From: Oscillospiraceae bacterium
GTDB lineage: Bacteria; Bacillota; Clostridia; Oscillospirales; Ruminococcaceae
Assembly: GCA_017547525.1 (NCBI GenBank)
Contig: JAFYPL010000033.1
Span: 62,001-126,000, forward strand
Reading direction: 5' to 3'
DNA: 64,000 bases
In this document: piece after piece, positions 7,871 through 16,005 of the stretch
Layout of the letters: the number at the start of each line of letters is the position of its first letter
How positions within the stretch are numbered: the stretch's first letter is position 1
The notes under the pieces: model-generated
The model's input: the letters and a program-made list of their open reading frames with translations, nothing else
Told to the model about the DNA's origin: nothing
The model's database searches: none
Program-made: the position numbers and the translations under genes

Positions 7871-8566
7871 ATGAAACACGGTAAAAAATATATAGACAGC
7901 AAAAAGCTTGTTGATAAAACAAAGCTTTACGACCTTGCAGAAGGTTGTGAACTTTGCGTTGGCACAGCTAAAGCAAAGTTCGACGAAACAGTAGAACTTC
8001 ACGTTCGTCTGGGTGTTGACAGCCGTCATGCTGATCAGCAGGTTCGTGGTGCAGTTGTTCTGCCAAACGGTACAGGTAAAAACGTTAAAGTTCTGGTTAT
8101 CGCAAAAGGCGATAAAGAAAAAGAAGCACTGGAAGCAGGCGCAGACCTGGTAGGTGCAGAAGACATGGTAGCAAAAATTCAGAACGAAGGCTTCATGGAT
8201 TTCGACGTTCTGATCACAACACCTGACATGATGGGTCTGGTTGGCCGTCTGGGTAGAGTTCTCGGTCCTCGTGGCCTGATGCCAAACCCAAAAGCTGGCA
8301 CAGTTACACCAAACATCGCTCAGGCTGTTAAAGAAGCTAAAGCAGGTAAAATCGAATACCGTCTGGACAAAGCAAACATCATCCACGTTCCAGTAGGTAA
8401 AGCTTCCTTCGGCGTAGAAAAACTGTCTGAAAACATCACAACAGTTATGGACGCTGTAGTTAAAGCAAAACCAGCAGCAGCTAAAGGTCAGTACATCCGT
8501 TCAGTATCCATCGCTACAACAATGGGTCCTGGCGTTAAACTGAACAACACAAAATTCGGTGGCTAA
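7871..8566 (+). CDS. rplA: Ribosomal protein uL1
   Basis: The 231-residue protein forms the mobile L1 stalk that handles tRNA leaving the E site, and in many bacteria also represses its own operon. Visible family features are MKHGKKY at the start, [19 protein letters not shown] near the middle and GKIEYRLDK after it. Length is normal. It follows rplK by 64 bases, and the gap carries a second L1-site mimic. Confidence 0.97.
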   Translation: MKHGKKYIDSKKLVDKTKLYDLAEGCELCVGTAKAKFDETVELHVRLGVDSRHADQQVRGAVVLPNGTGKNVKVLVIAKGDKEKEALEAGADLVGAEDMVAKIQNEGFMDFDVLITTPDMMGLVGRLGRVLGPRGLMPNPKAGTVTPNIAQAVKEAKAGKIEYRLDKANIIHVPVGKASFGVEKLSENITTVMDAVVKAKPAAAKGQYIRSVSIATTMGPGVKLNNTKFGG

Positions 8567-8598
8567 TTAATTTTTTTAGAATCCGGTCAATTTAACAG

Positions 8599-8627
8599 TT
8601 GACAAATTCTATACAATAGTATATAAT
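8599..8627 (+). promoter_or_regulatory. Perfect consensus promoter of rplJ-rplL
   Basis: TTGACA, a 17-base spacer and TATAAT, a full match to the sigma-A consensus. It makes rplJ-rplL independent of the upstream genes and fires into the L10 leader. Confidence 0.85.
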
Positions 8628-8633
8628 AATTAA

Positions 8634-8712
8634 GCTGTTTTAAGACAGCAGGTGCATACGCATAAAGGGCTCAGCCCACCTGCCGAGAACGGAGCTAAAA
8701 TAATTCTAGTTA
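8634..8712 (+). ncRNA. Ribosomal protein L10 leader
   Basis: The segment has the known L10 leader pattern: GACAGCAGGTGC, a variable middle, then AGCCCACCTGCCGAGA, pairing GCAGGTG with CACCTGC. In Firmicutes the L10(L12)4 complex binds this RNA to repress rplJ-rplL. It lies directly between the consensus promoter and an intrinsic terminator, as expected for attenuation. Confidence 0.85.
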
Positions 8713-8716
8713 TTTA

Positions 8717-8757
8717 GGCTTGTTTTCGGTGCGCGGAAACAAGCCTTTTGTGTTTTG
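8717..8757 (+). terminator. Attenuator in the rplJ leader
   Basis: GGCTTGTTTTC and GGAAACAAGCC form a long stem followed by TTTTGTGTTTT. It ends about 80 bases before the rplJ start, so readthrough probably depends on the L10 leader state. Confidence 0.8.
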
Positions 8758-8837
8758 CAAATCGAAACTTACAACCTCTTTTTTCTCAGAAGAAAAAGGT
8801 ATTATGTTTTAAAAATAATCAAGGAGAGGTGACAACA

Positions 8838-9356
8838 TTGGCAAGCGAAAAAATCTTGGCTCAGAAACAGAGCTATGTAGCAGAACTGAAAGCTAAACTG
8901 GATGCTTCACAGGGCGGCGTTGTTTTCAACTACGGTGGTATCACTGTTGCTGAAGATACAAAACTCCGTAAAGAACTCAGAGAAGCTGGCGTTACTTACG
9001 AAGTAGTTAAAAACACTCTGATGAAAATCGCTATCAAAGGTACAGCTCTGGAAGGTATGTCCGACATGCTGGAAGGTACATCAGCTGTAGCTATTTCTGG
9101 CAGCGAAGATCCTCTTGCAGCTGCAAGAGTACTGCACAAATTTGCTGAAGCTTCAAAAGGCAAATTTGAAATCAAAACAGGTTACATGGATGGCGAAGTT
9201 CTGGATATCGAAGGTATCAAGAAACTGGCTACTCTGCCTAACAGAGAAGGCCTTCTCTCTATGCTGCTTTCTGCACTTACTGGCAACCTCAGTGGTCTGG
9301 CACGTGCACTGGATGCAGTTAAAACAAAAATGGAAGGCGAAGGCGAAGTTGCTTAA
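8838..9356 (+). CDS. rplJ: Ribosomal protein uL10
   Basis: The base of the L7/L12 stalk, 172 residues, starting MASEKILAQKQ. The start is read as TTG at 8838, with AGGAGAGGTG just before it; the in-frame ATG 90 bases upstream lies beyond the attenuator and would add residues foreign to the family. The body has the usual EVVKNTLMKIA and the C-terminal L12-binding helix NLSGLARALDAVK. It is followed by rplL after a 54-base gap. Translation is probably repressed by its own product through the L10 leader. Confidence 0.95.
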   Translation: MASEKILAQKQSYVAELKAKLDASQGGVVFNYGGITVAEDTKLRKELREAGVTYEVVKNTLMKIAIKGTALEGMSDMLEGTSAVAISGSEDPLAAARVLHKFAEASKGKFEIKTGYMDGEVLDIEGIKKLATLPNREGLLSMLLSALTGNLSGLARALDAVKTKMEGEGEVA

Positions 9357-9410
9357 TCTGCAACCCGCACACATCTAATAATTAAAGATTATTAACGGAG
9401 GAAATTTACA

Positions 9411-9782
9411 ATGGCAAGCGAAAAAATCGTAAAATTTGTTGAAGAAATTAAAACTCTTACAGTTCTCGAACTGGCTGAACTCGTATCAGCTATCGAAGAA
9501 GAATTCGGCGTTACAGCAGCAGCTCCAGTAGTTATGGCTGGTGGCCCAGTTGCAGCAGCAGCTGAAGAAAAAACAGAATTCGACGTAGTTCTGGTTGAAG
9601 CAGGCGCTTCTAAAATGGGCGTTATCAAACTGGTTAAAGAAATGACAGGTCTGGGCCTGAAAGAATCCAAAGAACTGGTTGACAACTGTCCAAAAACACT
9701 GAAAGAAGCTGCTTCCAAAGCTGACGCAGAAGCTATGAAAGCTAAACTGGAAGAAGCTGGCGCAAAAGTAGAACTGAAATAA
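9411..9782 (+). CDS. rplL: Ribosomal protein bL12 (L7/L12)
   Basis: The 123-residue stalk protein has the N-terminal dimer domain, an Ala-rich hinge (about 37-52) and the C-terminal factor-binding domain with [19 protein letters not shown] and [12 protein letters not shown]. An ACGGAGG site precedes the ATG. A terminator follows and the next gene is dinB, so the common rplL-rpoB-rpoC linkage is broken here. Confidence 0.97.
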   Translation: MASEKIVKFVEEIKTLTVLELAELVSAIEEEFGVTAAAPVVMAGGPVAAAAEEKTEFDVVLVEAGASKMGVIKLVKEMTGLGLKESKELVDNCPKTLKEAASKADAEAMKAKLEEAGAKVELK

Positions 9783-9808
9783 TTCTCACTTTTCCAGATT
9801 ATAAAATT

Positions 9809-9837
9809 ACAGAGTCCGAAAGGACTCTGTTTTTTTA
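9809..9837 (+). terminator. Terminator after rplL
   Basis: ACAGAGTCC and GGACTCTGT with a short loop and a run of seven T. Confidence 0.9.
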
Positions 9838-9957
9838 TGCTGTTTTATATTTTTTACAATAATATATGGTAAATTTTATTTATTCTTTCAATAAATTTCT
9901 TACTGAAATATCCGTTATATATGGTAAAATTATAATGTATGTAGGCGTGAGGTGTTA

Positions 9958-11220
9958 ATGAAAGACAGATTTATTTTGCATTGTGACTGTAATAGCTTTT
10001 TTGCCACAGTAGAATTGCTCAAATATCCGGAGTTACAGAATAAACCGGTAGCAGTAGGGGGGGACAGCCAGTCCCGCCATGGTATTGTGTTGGCAAAAAA
10101 TGAAGCAGCAAAAAAATATGGTGTAAAAACAGCAGAAACACTCTGGCAAGCCCGTAAAAAATGCCCTGATCTTATAGTCCTGCCACCTCATCACAGCGAA
10201 TATACCCGATATAGTAAAATAGTGAACGAAATATATACCAGGTACACTGACCTTGTGGAGCCTTTCGGCATAGATGAAAGCTGGCTGGATGTAACCAATA
10301 CATACATGCTGTTTGCTGACAGCCCCGAAAAACTGGCAGACGACCTGCGCCGAAGAATAAAGTACGAAACTGGTCTGACCATATCTGTAGGTGTAAGTTT
10401 TAATAAAATTTTTGCCAAACTTGGTTCTGACTATAAAAAACCGGATGCCACCACAGTAATCAACAGGGAAAACTACAAAGACATAGTTTATCCTCTGCCA
10501 GTAAGTGATCTGCTGTATGTAGGTAAAAGTACAGCTACAGCGCTGGCAGAAATGGGTATACGTAATATAGGCCAGCTGGCGGAAATGCCACTGGACATAC
10601 TGGAAAGACGATTCGGAAAACACGGCGTTTCTTTGTATGAATACGCCAATGGTCTGGAAAACAGTCCGGTGGAAAGTTTTTATGCAGAAAAAGAAATAAA
10701 AAGTGTGGGCAGTGGTAACACATTTAGCCGAAATCTCACCGGTCTGGCTGAAATCAAGCCAGCCATATTCAGCCTCAGTGAAGATGTGGGTATGCGACTG
10801 AGAAAACATAATATGTACGCCAATGGTGTACAATTAACCATAAGAAACCCTGAATTTTTTACTTTTTCGCGACAGATGCAACTGCCATCCACTGATGTAA
10901 CAGAAGATATATATAAAGCGGCAGTGGATTTATTTATAAAAAATTATAGCCTGTCAAAGCCTGTGCGTGCCCTGACAGTGACGGCAATAGACCTTGAAAA
11001 GGAAAAAAGAGTGTCGCAGCTGTCTCTTTTTGAAACTGAACAGGTGGAAAAACGGGACAAAAAAGAAAAATTGCAGGCAACTATCGACCGGATTCGTACA
11101 AAATACGGCAATTCTGCAGTGCAGAGTGCCACTGTAATGACTAATCCGCTGAAAAAAGATAAAAAACAGAATCCTTTTGGGGATAAACCAGACAGAATAA
11201 ATGACTGGGACGGTAACTGA
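9958..11220 (+). CDS. dinB: Y-family DNA polymerase IV
   Basis: Error-prone translesion polymerase, 420 residues. The palm domain has the catalytic Asp in LHCDCNSFFA (about residue 10) and the Asp-Glu pair in GIDESWLDVT; the first motif reads DCN where E. coli has DMD, a variant typical of a clostridial subgroup. The fingers carry EYTRYS, the helix-hairpin-helix region is near VGKSTATALAEMGI, and a clamp-binding motif QLSLF lies near residue 352. The ATG at 9958 with GAGGTG 3 bases upstream is preferred over a GTG two codons earlier. It follows the ribosomal operon after a terminator. No SOS box was recognised. Confidence 0.93.
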   Translation: MKDRFILHCDCNSFFATVELLKYPELQNKPVAVGGDSQSRHGIVLAKNEAAKKYGVKTAETLWQARKKCPDLIVLPPHHSEYTRYSKIVNEIYTRYTDLVEPFGIDESWLDVTNTYMLFADSPEKLADDLRRRIKYETGLTISVGVSFNKIFAKLGSDYKKPDATTVINRENYKDIVYPLPVSDLLYVGKSTATALAEMGIRNIGQLAEMPLDILERRFGKHGVSLYEYANGLENSPVESFYAEKEIKSVGSGNTFSRNLTGLAEIKPAIFSLSEDVGMRLRKHNMYANGVQLTIRNPEFFTFSRQMQLPSTDVTEDIYKAAVDLFIKNYSLSKPVRALTVTAIDLEKEKRVSQLSLFETEQVEKRDKKEKLQATIDRIRTKYGNSAVQSATVMTNPLKKDKKQNPFGDKPDRINDWDGN

Positions 11221-11278
11221 CACTTTTTTACCATGTAATTCATAGCCGACGGCTTTTTATAAACAAGGAGGAATATAT

Positions 11279-12433
11279 ATGTTTAAACTTATGAAAAACG
11301 GTCATGTGTATGCACCGGAAGACCTGGGGATAAAAGACATACTTATGTGGGAAGACAGAGTTATTAAAATAGGCGAAAATCTTACTATCCCACAGGGGTT
11401 TGAAGGTCCTGAATTTGACCTGAGCGGTAAAATCATTATTCCTGGTATCGTTGACACACATGTTCATATTACAGGTGGCGGCGGTGAAGGCGGCTTTACA
11501 ACAAGAACAAGCGAAATCACTTTTGAAGAAATTGCAGAAGCAGGCGTTACTACTCTGGTAGGCGTACTGGGTACAGATGGCTATGCACGCAGAGTGGAAG
11601 ATGTACTTGTAAAATGTATGGCACTGCGTGAAGAAGGCTTCGACTGCTACTTTCTTACAGGTAGCTATACATTCCCTATCACAACTATGCGCGGCAGCGT
11701 TGCTGAAGATATTATCTTCAACGAATACTGTCTGGGTACAGGTGAAGTGGCGCACTGTGACCACCGTGGCAGTCTGATGAGATACGAAGAATTCACACGA
11801 CTGGCAGCAGATACAAGAAATGGCGCCCGTCTGGCAGGTCTGAAAGGTGTACTCAACATACATCTGGGTAACTATCCAAACCCTGCTGATTTCTTTATCC
11901 GTGCATGTGAAGAAGATATCACATTCCGTCCGCTGATTGTTCCTACACACGTAACAAGAAAATATGATGTGTTTGAAAGCTGCCTGAAGTTCCTTGAATA
12001 CGGCGGTCAGATTGATATTACTGCTGGTTCTGACCCTGACCTAGTGCAGAAGTCCCATGGTTCAGTTGAAGGCCTGGAAATCATCTACAAAAAATATGGC
12101 ACACTGGACAGAGTTACAATGACATCTGATGGCAACGGTTCTGCACCTATCTGGGACGAACTGGGCAATATGATAGGTATGGGTAAAGGTTCTTCTAAAG
12201 TTCTGTTGGCTGACCTGAAAAAAGCTACACAGAATGGTGTTATCCCATTTGAAGAAACCCTCCGCACAATGACAACAATTCCTGCGCAGGTTTATGGCCT
12301 GAAAAACTCTGCAGGTAAAATTGTGGAAAACGGCATAGCAAACTTTGCAGTTCTGGATGAAAACCTTGATCTGGAAGAAACAATCCTCAATGGTAACCTC
12401 GTATGGCTGAAAGGCAAAGGCGTAGTAAGATAA
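11279..12433 (+). CDS. iadA: Isoaspartyl dipeptidase, IadA family
   Basis: A 384-residue amidohydrolase expected to cleave beta-aspartyl (isoaspartyl) dipeptides from damaged proteins. The dinuclear metal site is indicated by DTHVHITGG near 61-69, GEVAHCDHRGS near 155-165 (the stretch next to the usual bridging carboxylate), NIHLGN near 195, PTHVTR near 223 and TSDGNGS near 282. It resembles the E. coli enzyme but has CDHRGS for the common SDHRSS. An AAGGAGG site precedes the ATG. It stands alone between dinB and a bidirectional terminator. A related amidohydrolase activity cannot be excluded. Confidence 0.88.
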   Translation: MFKLMKNGHVYAPEDLGIKDILMWEDRVIKIGENLTIPQGFEGPEFDLSGKIIIPGIVDTHVHITGGGGEGGFTTRTSEITFEEIAEAGVTTLVGVLGTDGYARRVEDVLVKCMALREEGFDCYFLTGSYTFPITTMRGSVAEDIIFNEYCLGTGEVAHCDHRGSLMRYEEFTRLAADTRNGARLAGLKGVLNIHLGNYPNPADFFIRACEEDITFRPLIVPTHVTRKYDVFESCLKFLEYGGQIDITAGSDPDLVQKSHGSVEGLEIIYKKYGTLDRVTMTSDGNGSAPIWDELGNMIGMGKGSSKVLLADLKKATQNGVIPFEETLRTMTTIPAQVYGLKNSAGKIVENGIANFAVLDENLDLEETILNGNLVWLKGKGVVR

Positions 12434-12461
12434 TAGTAAAATAAACGCTGATAAGAATAAT

Positions 12462-12496
12462 AAAAGGGGAAAGACACGTTGTGTCTTTCCCTTTTA
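12462..12496. terminator. Bidirectional terminator between iadA and the broken membrane gene
   Basis: AAAAGGGGAAAGACAC and GTGTCTTTCCCTTTT flank a three-base loop; A and T runs on both sides serve both convergent genes. Confidence 0.85.
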
Positions 12497-12512
12497 GTTT
12501 AAAAAAATAAAT

Positions 12513-12890
12513 TTAATTGTTACGGTATTGCTTTATAAGCAGTAAAAGGTTTTCCAGCGCAATGTCTGTACCACCTAGTATTACAAAACCTCGACATAAA
12601 GGCCGTATAACACCGGTTAAATCTTTGTTTAAAAACTGCATGAATGCAAGGCTGGAATAAACCAGGAACTTTATTCCCGGTTTATCCGGGTTAGAAACTC
12701 GCTTTTCCCTATAAAATGGCATATCAACCAGAAATTCAAAAATCAGCCAGATATATGCGCCGTAAAATGTAAATGTGGTTACATTATCTCACGGAAATAC
12801 GGCTTCAGGGTGATTTGATACATATACCCAAAAGCATATTGCCACAACCAACATAATTAAACCTATTGTCAGGGATGTTTTTTTCTTCAT
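12513..12890 (-). pseudogene. Membrane protein gene interrupted by an in-frame TGA
   Basis: Reading on the minus strand from the ATG at 12890 gives 33 residues with one membrane segment (LTIGLIMLVVAICFWVYV), then TGA at 12789-12791, then 91 further residues in the same frame with no other stop, including another hydrophobic stretch (FYGAYIWLIFEFLV). The frame is kept and the two halves read naturally as one 125-residue protein; a single TGG to TGA change at a Trp codon would explain it. A 69-residue frame beginning MPFYREKR is only its tail. The family was not recognised. A sequencing error is also possible. Confidence 0.6.
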
Positions 12891-12948
12891 AGCAAGAGTA
12901 CCTTTTAAAAAGAGTTTTATATTATGCTAATGGGCGGGAATATATTTG

Positions 12949-13608
12949 TCAATAAGTCATAGGCAGTACATAAAGTACCACGCATAAAAAGTGCAGAAGG
13001 CTGCCGGCAATAACAAACAGATGCCATACACTGTGCATATAACGTATCTTTTTCATTTTATAGAAAATAAGGCCGATAGTGTATGTTACGCCACCTGTAA
13101 GAAGTAAAATAAAACCCGGTACTGGCAGTGCGGTCACTATGTCTTTTATAACAGTAAGGGCTGTCCAGCCCATTATTACGTAAATAACCAGAGTGAATTT
13201 TTCGAATTTATCCAGATTGATTACATTCATAAGAATAGCCAGAATGGCGCACCGCCACACAATGGATATAACCATAATGCCTTTGTAGCCTTCCTGCAGT
13301 ACTATCAGACAGAATGGAGTATATGACCCGGCTATAAGTATAGGTATGGCAGAATGGTCAAAAATTCTGAACAATTTTTTTACTTTTTCGAAAGGGAAAG
13401 CATGGTACAGTGTGGACATGGTGTACATCACTATAAGGGCCAGCCCGAAGATAAGACTGCTGATTACAGCCCTGAAATTGCCAAAGCAGGCAGAAAGTGT
13501 AACCATAACTGTACATCCTATGATAGTAGCCAGCGCGGTTACCCCATGGCTTACGCTGTTGAATATTTCTTCCCCTGTTGTGTATCGTTTTGTAGGTTTT
13601 GTCGTCAT
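12949..13608 (-). CDS. trhA: Hemolysin III / TrhA family membrane protein
   Basis: A 219-residue seven-span membrane protein of the PAQR-like hemolysin III family (YqfA/TrhA), linked in E. coli to membrane energy homeostasis. Conserved features are EIFNSVSHG near the start, STLYHAF after span 2, DHSAIPILIAGSYTP in the middle and the HSVWHLFVIAGSLLH motif near the C-terminus, which hold the family's His and Asp metal-ligand candidates. It is transcribed alone on the minus strand. Haemolysis is only a historic name for the family. Confidence 0.9.
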   Translation of the reverse strand: MTTKPTKRYTTGEEIFNSVSHGVTALATIIGCTVMVTLSACFGNFRAVISSLIFGLALIVMYTMSTLYHAFPFEKVKKLFRIFDHSAIPILIAGSYTPFCLIVLQEGYKGIMVISIVWRCAILAILMNVINLDKFEKFTLVIYVIMGWTALTVIKDIVTALPVPGFILLLTGGVTYTIGLIFYKMKKIRYMHSVWHLFVIAGSLLHFLCVVLYVLPMTY

Positions 13609-13705
13609 AAGATACCATCCTGTGTATTGTGTATAGAATTATATTGTATATATTATAGGCAAAATTTGATAGAAGTTTGAAATATTTCAATAAATTTAAT
13701 TTCTA

Positions 13706-13734
13706 TTGCGTATTTTGCTCTGTTTTGGTACAAT
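13706..13734 (+). promoter_or_regulatory. Promoter before the DUF896 gene
   Basis: TTGCGT, 17 bases, TACAAT, about 37 bases before the start codon. Confidence 0.5.
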
Positions 13735-13770
13735 ATAAAAATATGATATGAATACAGGAGATATATAATT

Positions 13771-13986
13771 ATGATAGATGAAAGAATTGCAAGAATCAAC
13801 GAGCTGTACAGAAAAGGTAAAACAGCTGAAGGTCTGACAGCTGAAGAAAAAGCTGAACAGAAAAAACTGCGCGAAGAATATGTAAAAGGTTTCCGCGCCA
13901 GCCTTATCAGTCAGCTGAACAATGTAACTATTCAGGAACCAGATGGCACAGAAATTCATCTGAAAGATAAAGGCATCACAGAATAA
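13771..13986 (+). CDS. DUF896 (UPF0291, YnzC-like) protein
   Basis: A 71-residue cytoplasmic protein with the family pattern: RIARINELYRKGKTAEGLTA at the N-terminus, then EEKAEQKKLREEYVKGFRAS and a C-terminal DGTEIH. DUF896 proteins form a small helical bundle; the B. subtilis member YnzC is in the SOS-regulated yneA operon, but there is no yneA here and no LexA box was seen. ACAGGAG precedes the ATG. A terminator follows directly. Confidence 0.9.
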   Translation: MIDERIARINELYRKGKTAEGLTAEEKAEQKKLREEYVKGFRASLISQLNNVTIQEPDGTEIHLKDKGITE

Positions 13987-13993
13987 TGATTTT

Positions 13994-14024
13994 ATAGCAC
14001 CTGCTTATGCAGGTGCTTTTTATT
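13994..14024 (+). terminator. Terminator after the DUF896 gene
   Basis: AGCACCTGC and GCAGGTGCT with a four-base loop, then TTTTATTT. Confidence 0.88.
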
Positions 14025-14105
14025 TGGTGGGGTTTTCTGCATAAAATTTATATATCTGCGAAAAATATATGTAAATTCAAAAATATAATCTTTCGGAGGA
14101 TATAT

Positions 14106-14831
14106 ATGAGAAACAGGCTTTTTGGCAGGCTGGGGAATATGATAAAGGGTAATGTTCTCGTGGCGCTGCTTTTTGTGGCTGTAGCAGCGGCTGGAGTGTT
14201 TTCTTATAATACTATTACAAAAATTAACCGCCGGCTGGAAAATCAGCATCTGGAGGAGATAAAAACTACTCCGTCCCCTGAACCACAGCAGGAACCGGTG
14301 CAGGATGTTCAGACACCACAGCAGAATGTACCTCTGCCAGGTTCAGTACAGAAACAGGAGAAACCACGGCAGACAAAACCGGAAACAGAAACAGCACCTC
14401 CTTCACAGGAAGAGACAGTAGCCCCACGGGATGAAAAATTCCGCATGCCTGTGAATGGTAAAATATATGCGGCCTATTCCGGCGACGAACTGGTGTATAA
14501 CCGCACTCTGGACGACTGGCGCACACATAACGGGATAGATATCACCGCCCGTCATGGAGATACGGTACAGGCAGGGACAGCCGGCACTGTAGTGTCAGTT
14601 ACTGACGATGGTATGATGGGAAAAGTGGTGGAAATCAACCATGGCGATTATACTGTGCGCTACTGTGGTCTGGCAGAAAAAGTATTTGTGAGAGCAGGTG
14701 ACAATGTGTCTACTGGTCAGAGTATAGGTACTGTAGGGGAAATAACAATGGAAGTGGCAGAAGAAAGCCATATTCATCTGGAGGTAATCCGTGATGGTAG
14801 TTATATCAATCCGGATTTACTACTGAAATAG
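14106..14831 (+). CDS. M23 metallopeptidase, SpoIIQ-like
   Basis: A 241-residue membrane-anchored protein: one span at about 17-37, a Pro/Gln/Glu-rich linker (about 50-115), then a peptidase M23 domain. The zinc ligands are visible as THNGID (HxxxD, near 142-147) and HIHLEV (HxH, near 226), so the domain looks active, as in clostridial SpoIIQ and unlike B. subtilis SpoIIQ. TLDDWRTHNGIDI closely resembles SpoIIQ and related sporulation peptidases. SpoIIQ in the forespore membrane binds SpoIIIAH during engulfment. The start has CGGAGG 7 bases upstream; a longer frame overlaps the previous terminator. Another M23 endopeptidase role remains possible. Confidence 0.75.
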   Translation: MRNRLFGRLGNMIKGNVLVALLFVAVAAAGVFSYNTITKINRRLENQHLEEIKTTPSPEPQQEPVQDVQTPQQNVPLPGSVQKQEKPRQTKPETETAPPSQEETVAPRDEKFRMPVNGKIYAAYSGDELVYNRTLDDWRTHNGIDITARHGDTVQAGTAGTVVSVTDDGMMGKVVEINHGDYTVRYCGLAEKVFVRAGDNVSTGQSIGTVGEITMEVAEESHIHLEVIRDGSYINPDLLLK

Positions 14832-14835
14832 CATA

Positions 14836-14862
14836 AAGCACCCATAAGGGTGCTTTTTTATT
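14836..14862 (+). terminator. Terminator after the M23 gene
   Basis: AAAGCACCC and GGGTGCTTT with a short loop and TTTTT. Confidence 0.88.
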
Positions 14863-14889
14863 GACATAAATACATATAAAATATATAAT
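14861..14889 (+). promoter_or_regulatory. Perfect consensus promoter for the next two genes
   Basis: TTGACA, 17 bases, TATAAT, abutting the preceding terminator. It rules out an ATG inside the -10 box as a gene start. Confidence 0.82.
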
Positions 14890-14926
14890 GACCTTAGAAA
14901 TTCATCTAAATAAAGAGGTGAAATAC

Positions 14927-15151
14927 ATGAAAAATAATAAATATCTGGCGGCGGTAATTGCAACCATAGTAGTAATAGCGTATTATTTACTGTATGTGTA
15001 TATTGCCGTATGTATGCCGGATATACCGATGGTGTTCAGAGTGGTGCTTACGCTGATTGCTGTGGTATTGATTGTAATGATGATTAAAACACTAAAAGAC
15101 AGAATAAATGAAATAAAGAAAGGTGAAGACGATGATATTAGTAAATACTGA
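14927..15151 (+). CDS. Small two-span membrane protein
   Basis: A 74-residue protein with two hydrophobic segments (about 7-30 and 37-55) and a charged C-terminal tail ending KKGEDDDISKY. No family recognised. The ATG at 14927 has an AGAGGTG site 5 bases upstream. It overlaps the following YbjQ-family gene by 20 bases, so the two are translationally coupled and may act together. A strong promoter drives both. Confidence 0.75.
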   Translation: MKNNKYLAAVIATIVVIAYYLLYVYIAVCMPDIPMVFRVVLTLIAVVLIVMMIKTLKDRINEIKKGEDDDISKY

Positions 15152-15443
15152 TTATATCTCCGGTAAAGAACTGGAAATGCTGGGTCTGGTAAAAGGCAGT
15201 ACAATACAGACAGTACACCTGGGTAAAGACATCGGTAATGCTTTAAAAACTCTGGTAGGTGGCGAACTGGTCAGCTACAACGAAATGATGAACACAGCCC
15301 GTGCTCTTGCAACAAAACGTATGGTTGAAGAAGCAGAAGCTATGGGTGCAGACGCCGTGGTAAATATCCATTATGCTTCCCGGGCTATTATGTCCAGTGC
15401 TGCAGAAGTAATGGCTTATGGTACAGCAGTAAAATTTAAATAA
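15132..15443 (+). CDS. YbjQ / UPF0145 family protein
   Basis: A 103-residue cytoplasmic protein of the UPF0145 (YbjQ, 'heavy-metal-binding domain') family, which forms pentameric rings; its function is not settled. The family pattern is clear: MILVNTDYISGKELEMLGLV at the start, LVGGELVSYNEM in the middle, then ALATKRMVEEAEAMGADAVV and AYGTAVKF at the end. The ATG at 15132 is preferred over a GTG three codons earlier because AAAGGTG fits it. It overlaps the upstream membrane gene. Confidence 0.88.
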   Translation: MILVNTDYISGKELEMLGLVKGSTIQTVHLGKDIGNALKTLVGGELVSYNEMMNTARALATKRMVEEAEAMGADAVVNIHYASRAIMSSAAEVMAYGTAVKFK

Positions 15444-15445
15444 AA

Positions 15446-15478
15446 ACAGCCGGGATTTATTCCCGGCCATTTTTATTG
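15446..15478. terminator. Bidirectional terminator between the YbjQ gene and mazF
   Basis: GCCGGGA and TCCCGGC with a short loop between A and T runs; shared by convergent genes. Confidence 0.82.
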
Positions 15479-15486
15479 TTAAGTAA

Positions 15487-15834
15487 TCAGTTGATGAGCC
15501 CGAAGCTTATATTCAGTGCCTGGTTTACCTTTTCCAGGTCACTGGCGTCCAGCCTGCCTGTTTTTTCCTTCAGGCGCTGTTTGTCTATAGTGCGTATCTG
15601 TTCCAGTAATACTACGCTGTCTTTGGCCAGACCACAGCTGTCGCCTTTTATATTTATGTGGGTGGGCATTGATGTTTTGTCCTGTCTGCTGGTTATGGCA
15701 GCGGCTATCACAGTGGGGGAATGACGGTTTCCCATATCATTCTGTACTATCAGCACAGGTCGCGTACCGCCTTGCTCACTGCCTATTACCGGGCTCAGAT
15801 CAGCATAGAATACTTCTCCGCGTTTTATTTCCAT
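15487..15834 (-). CDS. mazF: MazF/PemK-type endoribonuclease
   Basis: A 115-residue protein of the PemK/MazF family, closest in appearance to B. subtilis Ndo[40 protein letters not shown] and the LEQIRTIDK stretch holding the catalytic region. It cleaves mRNA at short sequence sites and is normally held by a MazE antitoxin encoded just upstream. Here the 90 bases upstream hold only a promoter, beyond which is the terminator of the ZIP gene, so no antitoxin gene is visible next to it. ACAGGAG precedes the ATG. Stand-alone mazF copies are known in Clostridia. Confidence 0.93.
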   Translation of the reverse strand: MEIKRGEVFYADLSPVIGSEQGGTRPVLIVQNDMGNRHSPTVIAAAITSRQDKTSMPTHINIKGDSCGLAKDSVVLLEQIRTIDKQRLKEKTGRLDASDLEKVNQALNISFGLIN

Positions 15835-15886
15835 ATTTTGTACTCCTGTATTTGTTATCTGTATACAGTATGGCTGCTATGCTGTG

Positions 15887-15915
15887 ATTATATTCACCTG
15901 AACGATCTTCAAGAA
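15887..15915 (-). promoter_or_regulatory. Promoter of mazF
   Basis: On the minus strand TTCTTG, 17 bases, TATAAT, between the ZIP-gene terminator and mazF. Confidence 0.55.
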
Positions 15916-15924
15916 AAAATACAG

Positions 15925-15954
15925 TAAAAAAACAGAGAGCGTTCAGCTCTCTGT
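15925..15954 (-). terminator. Terminator of the ZIP transporter gene
   Basis: ACAGAGAGC and GCTCTCTGT with a five-base loop; on the minus strand it is followed by seven T. Confidence 0.88.
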
Positions 15955-16005
15955 CTTCAGTAGGATTATACTTTGTAAGGAGAAAATTTATATTCTATAT
16001 GGGTA

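Noticed and set aside
8748..8837. N-terminal extension of rplJ to an upstream ATG
   Set aside because: It crosses the end of the attenuator and adds residues unlike L10; the TTG with a good ribosome site fits the family.
12789..12791. TGA as a selenocysteine or reassigned Trp codon
   Set aside because: No selenocysteine insertion-like hairpin was recognised just downstream, and other genes in the window use TGA as a stop.
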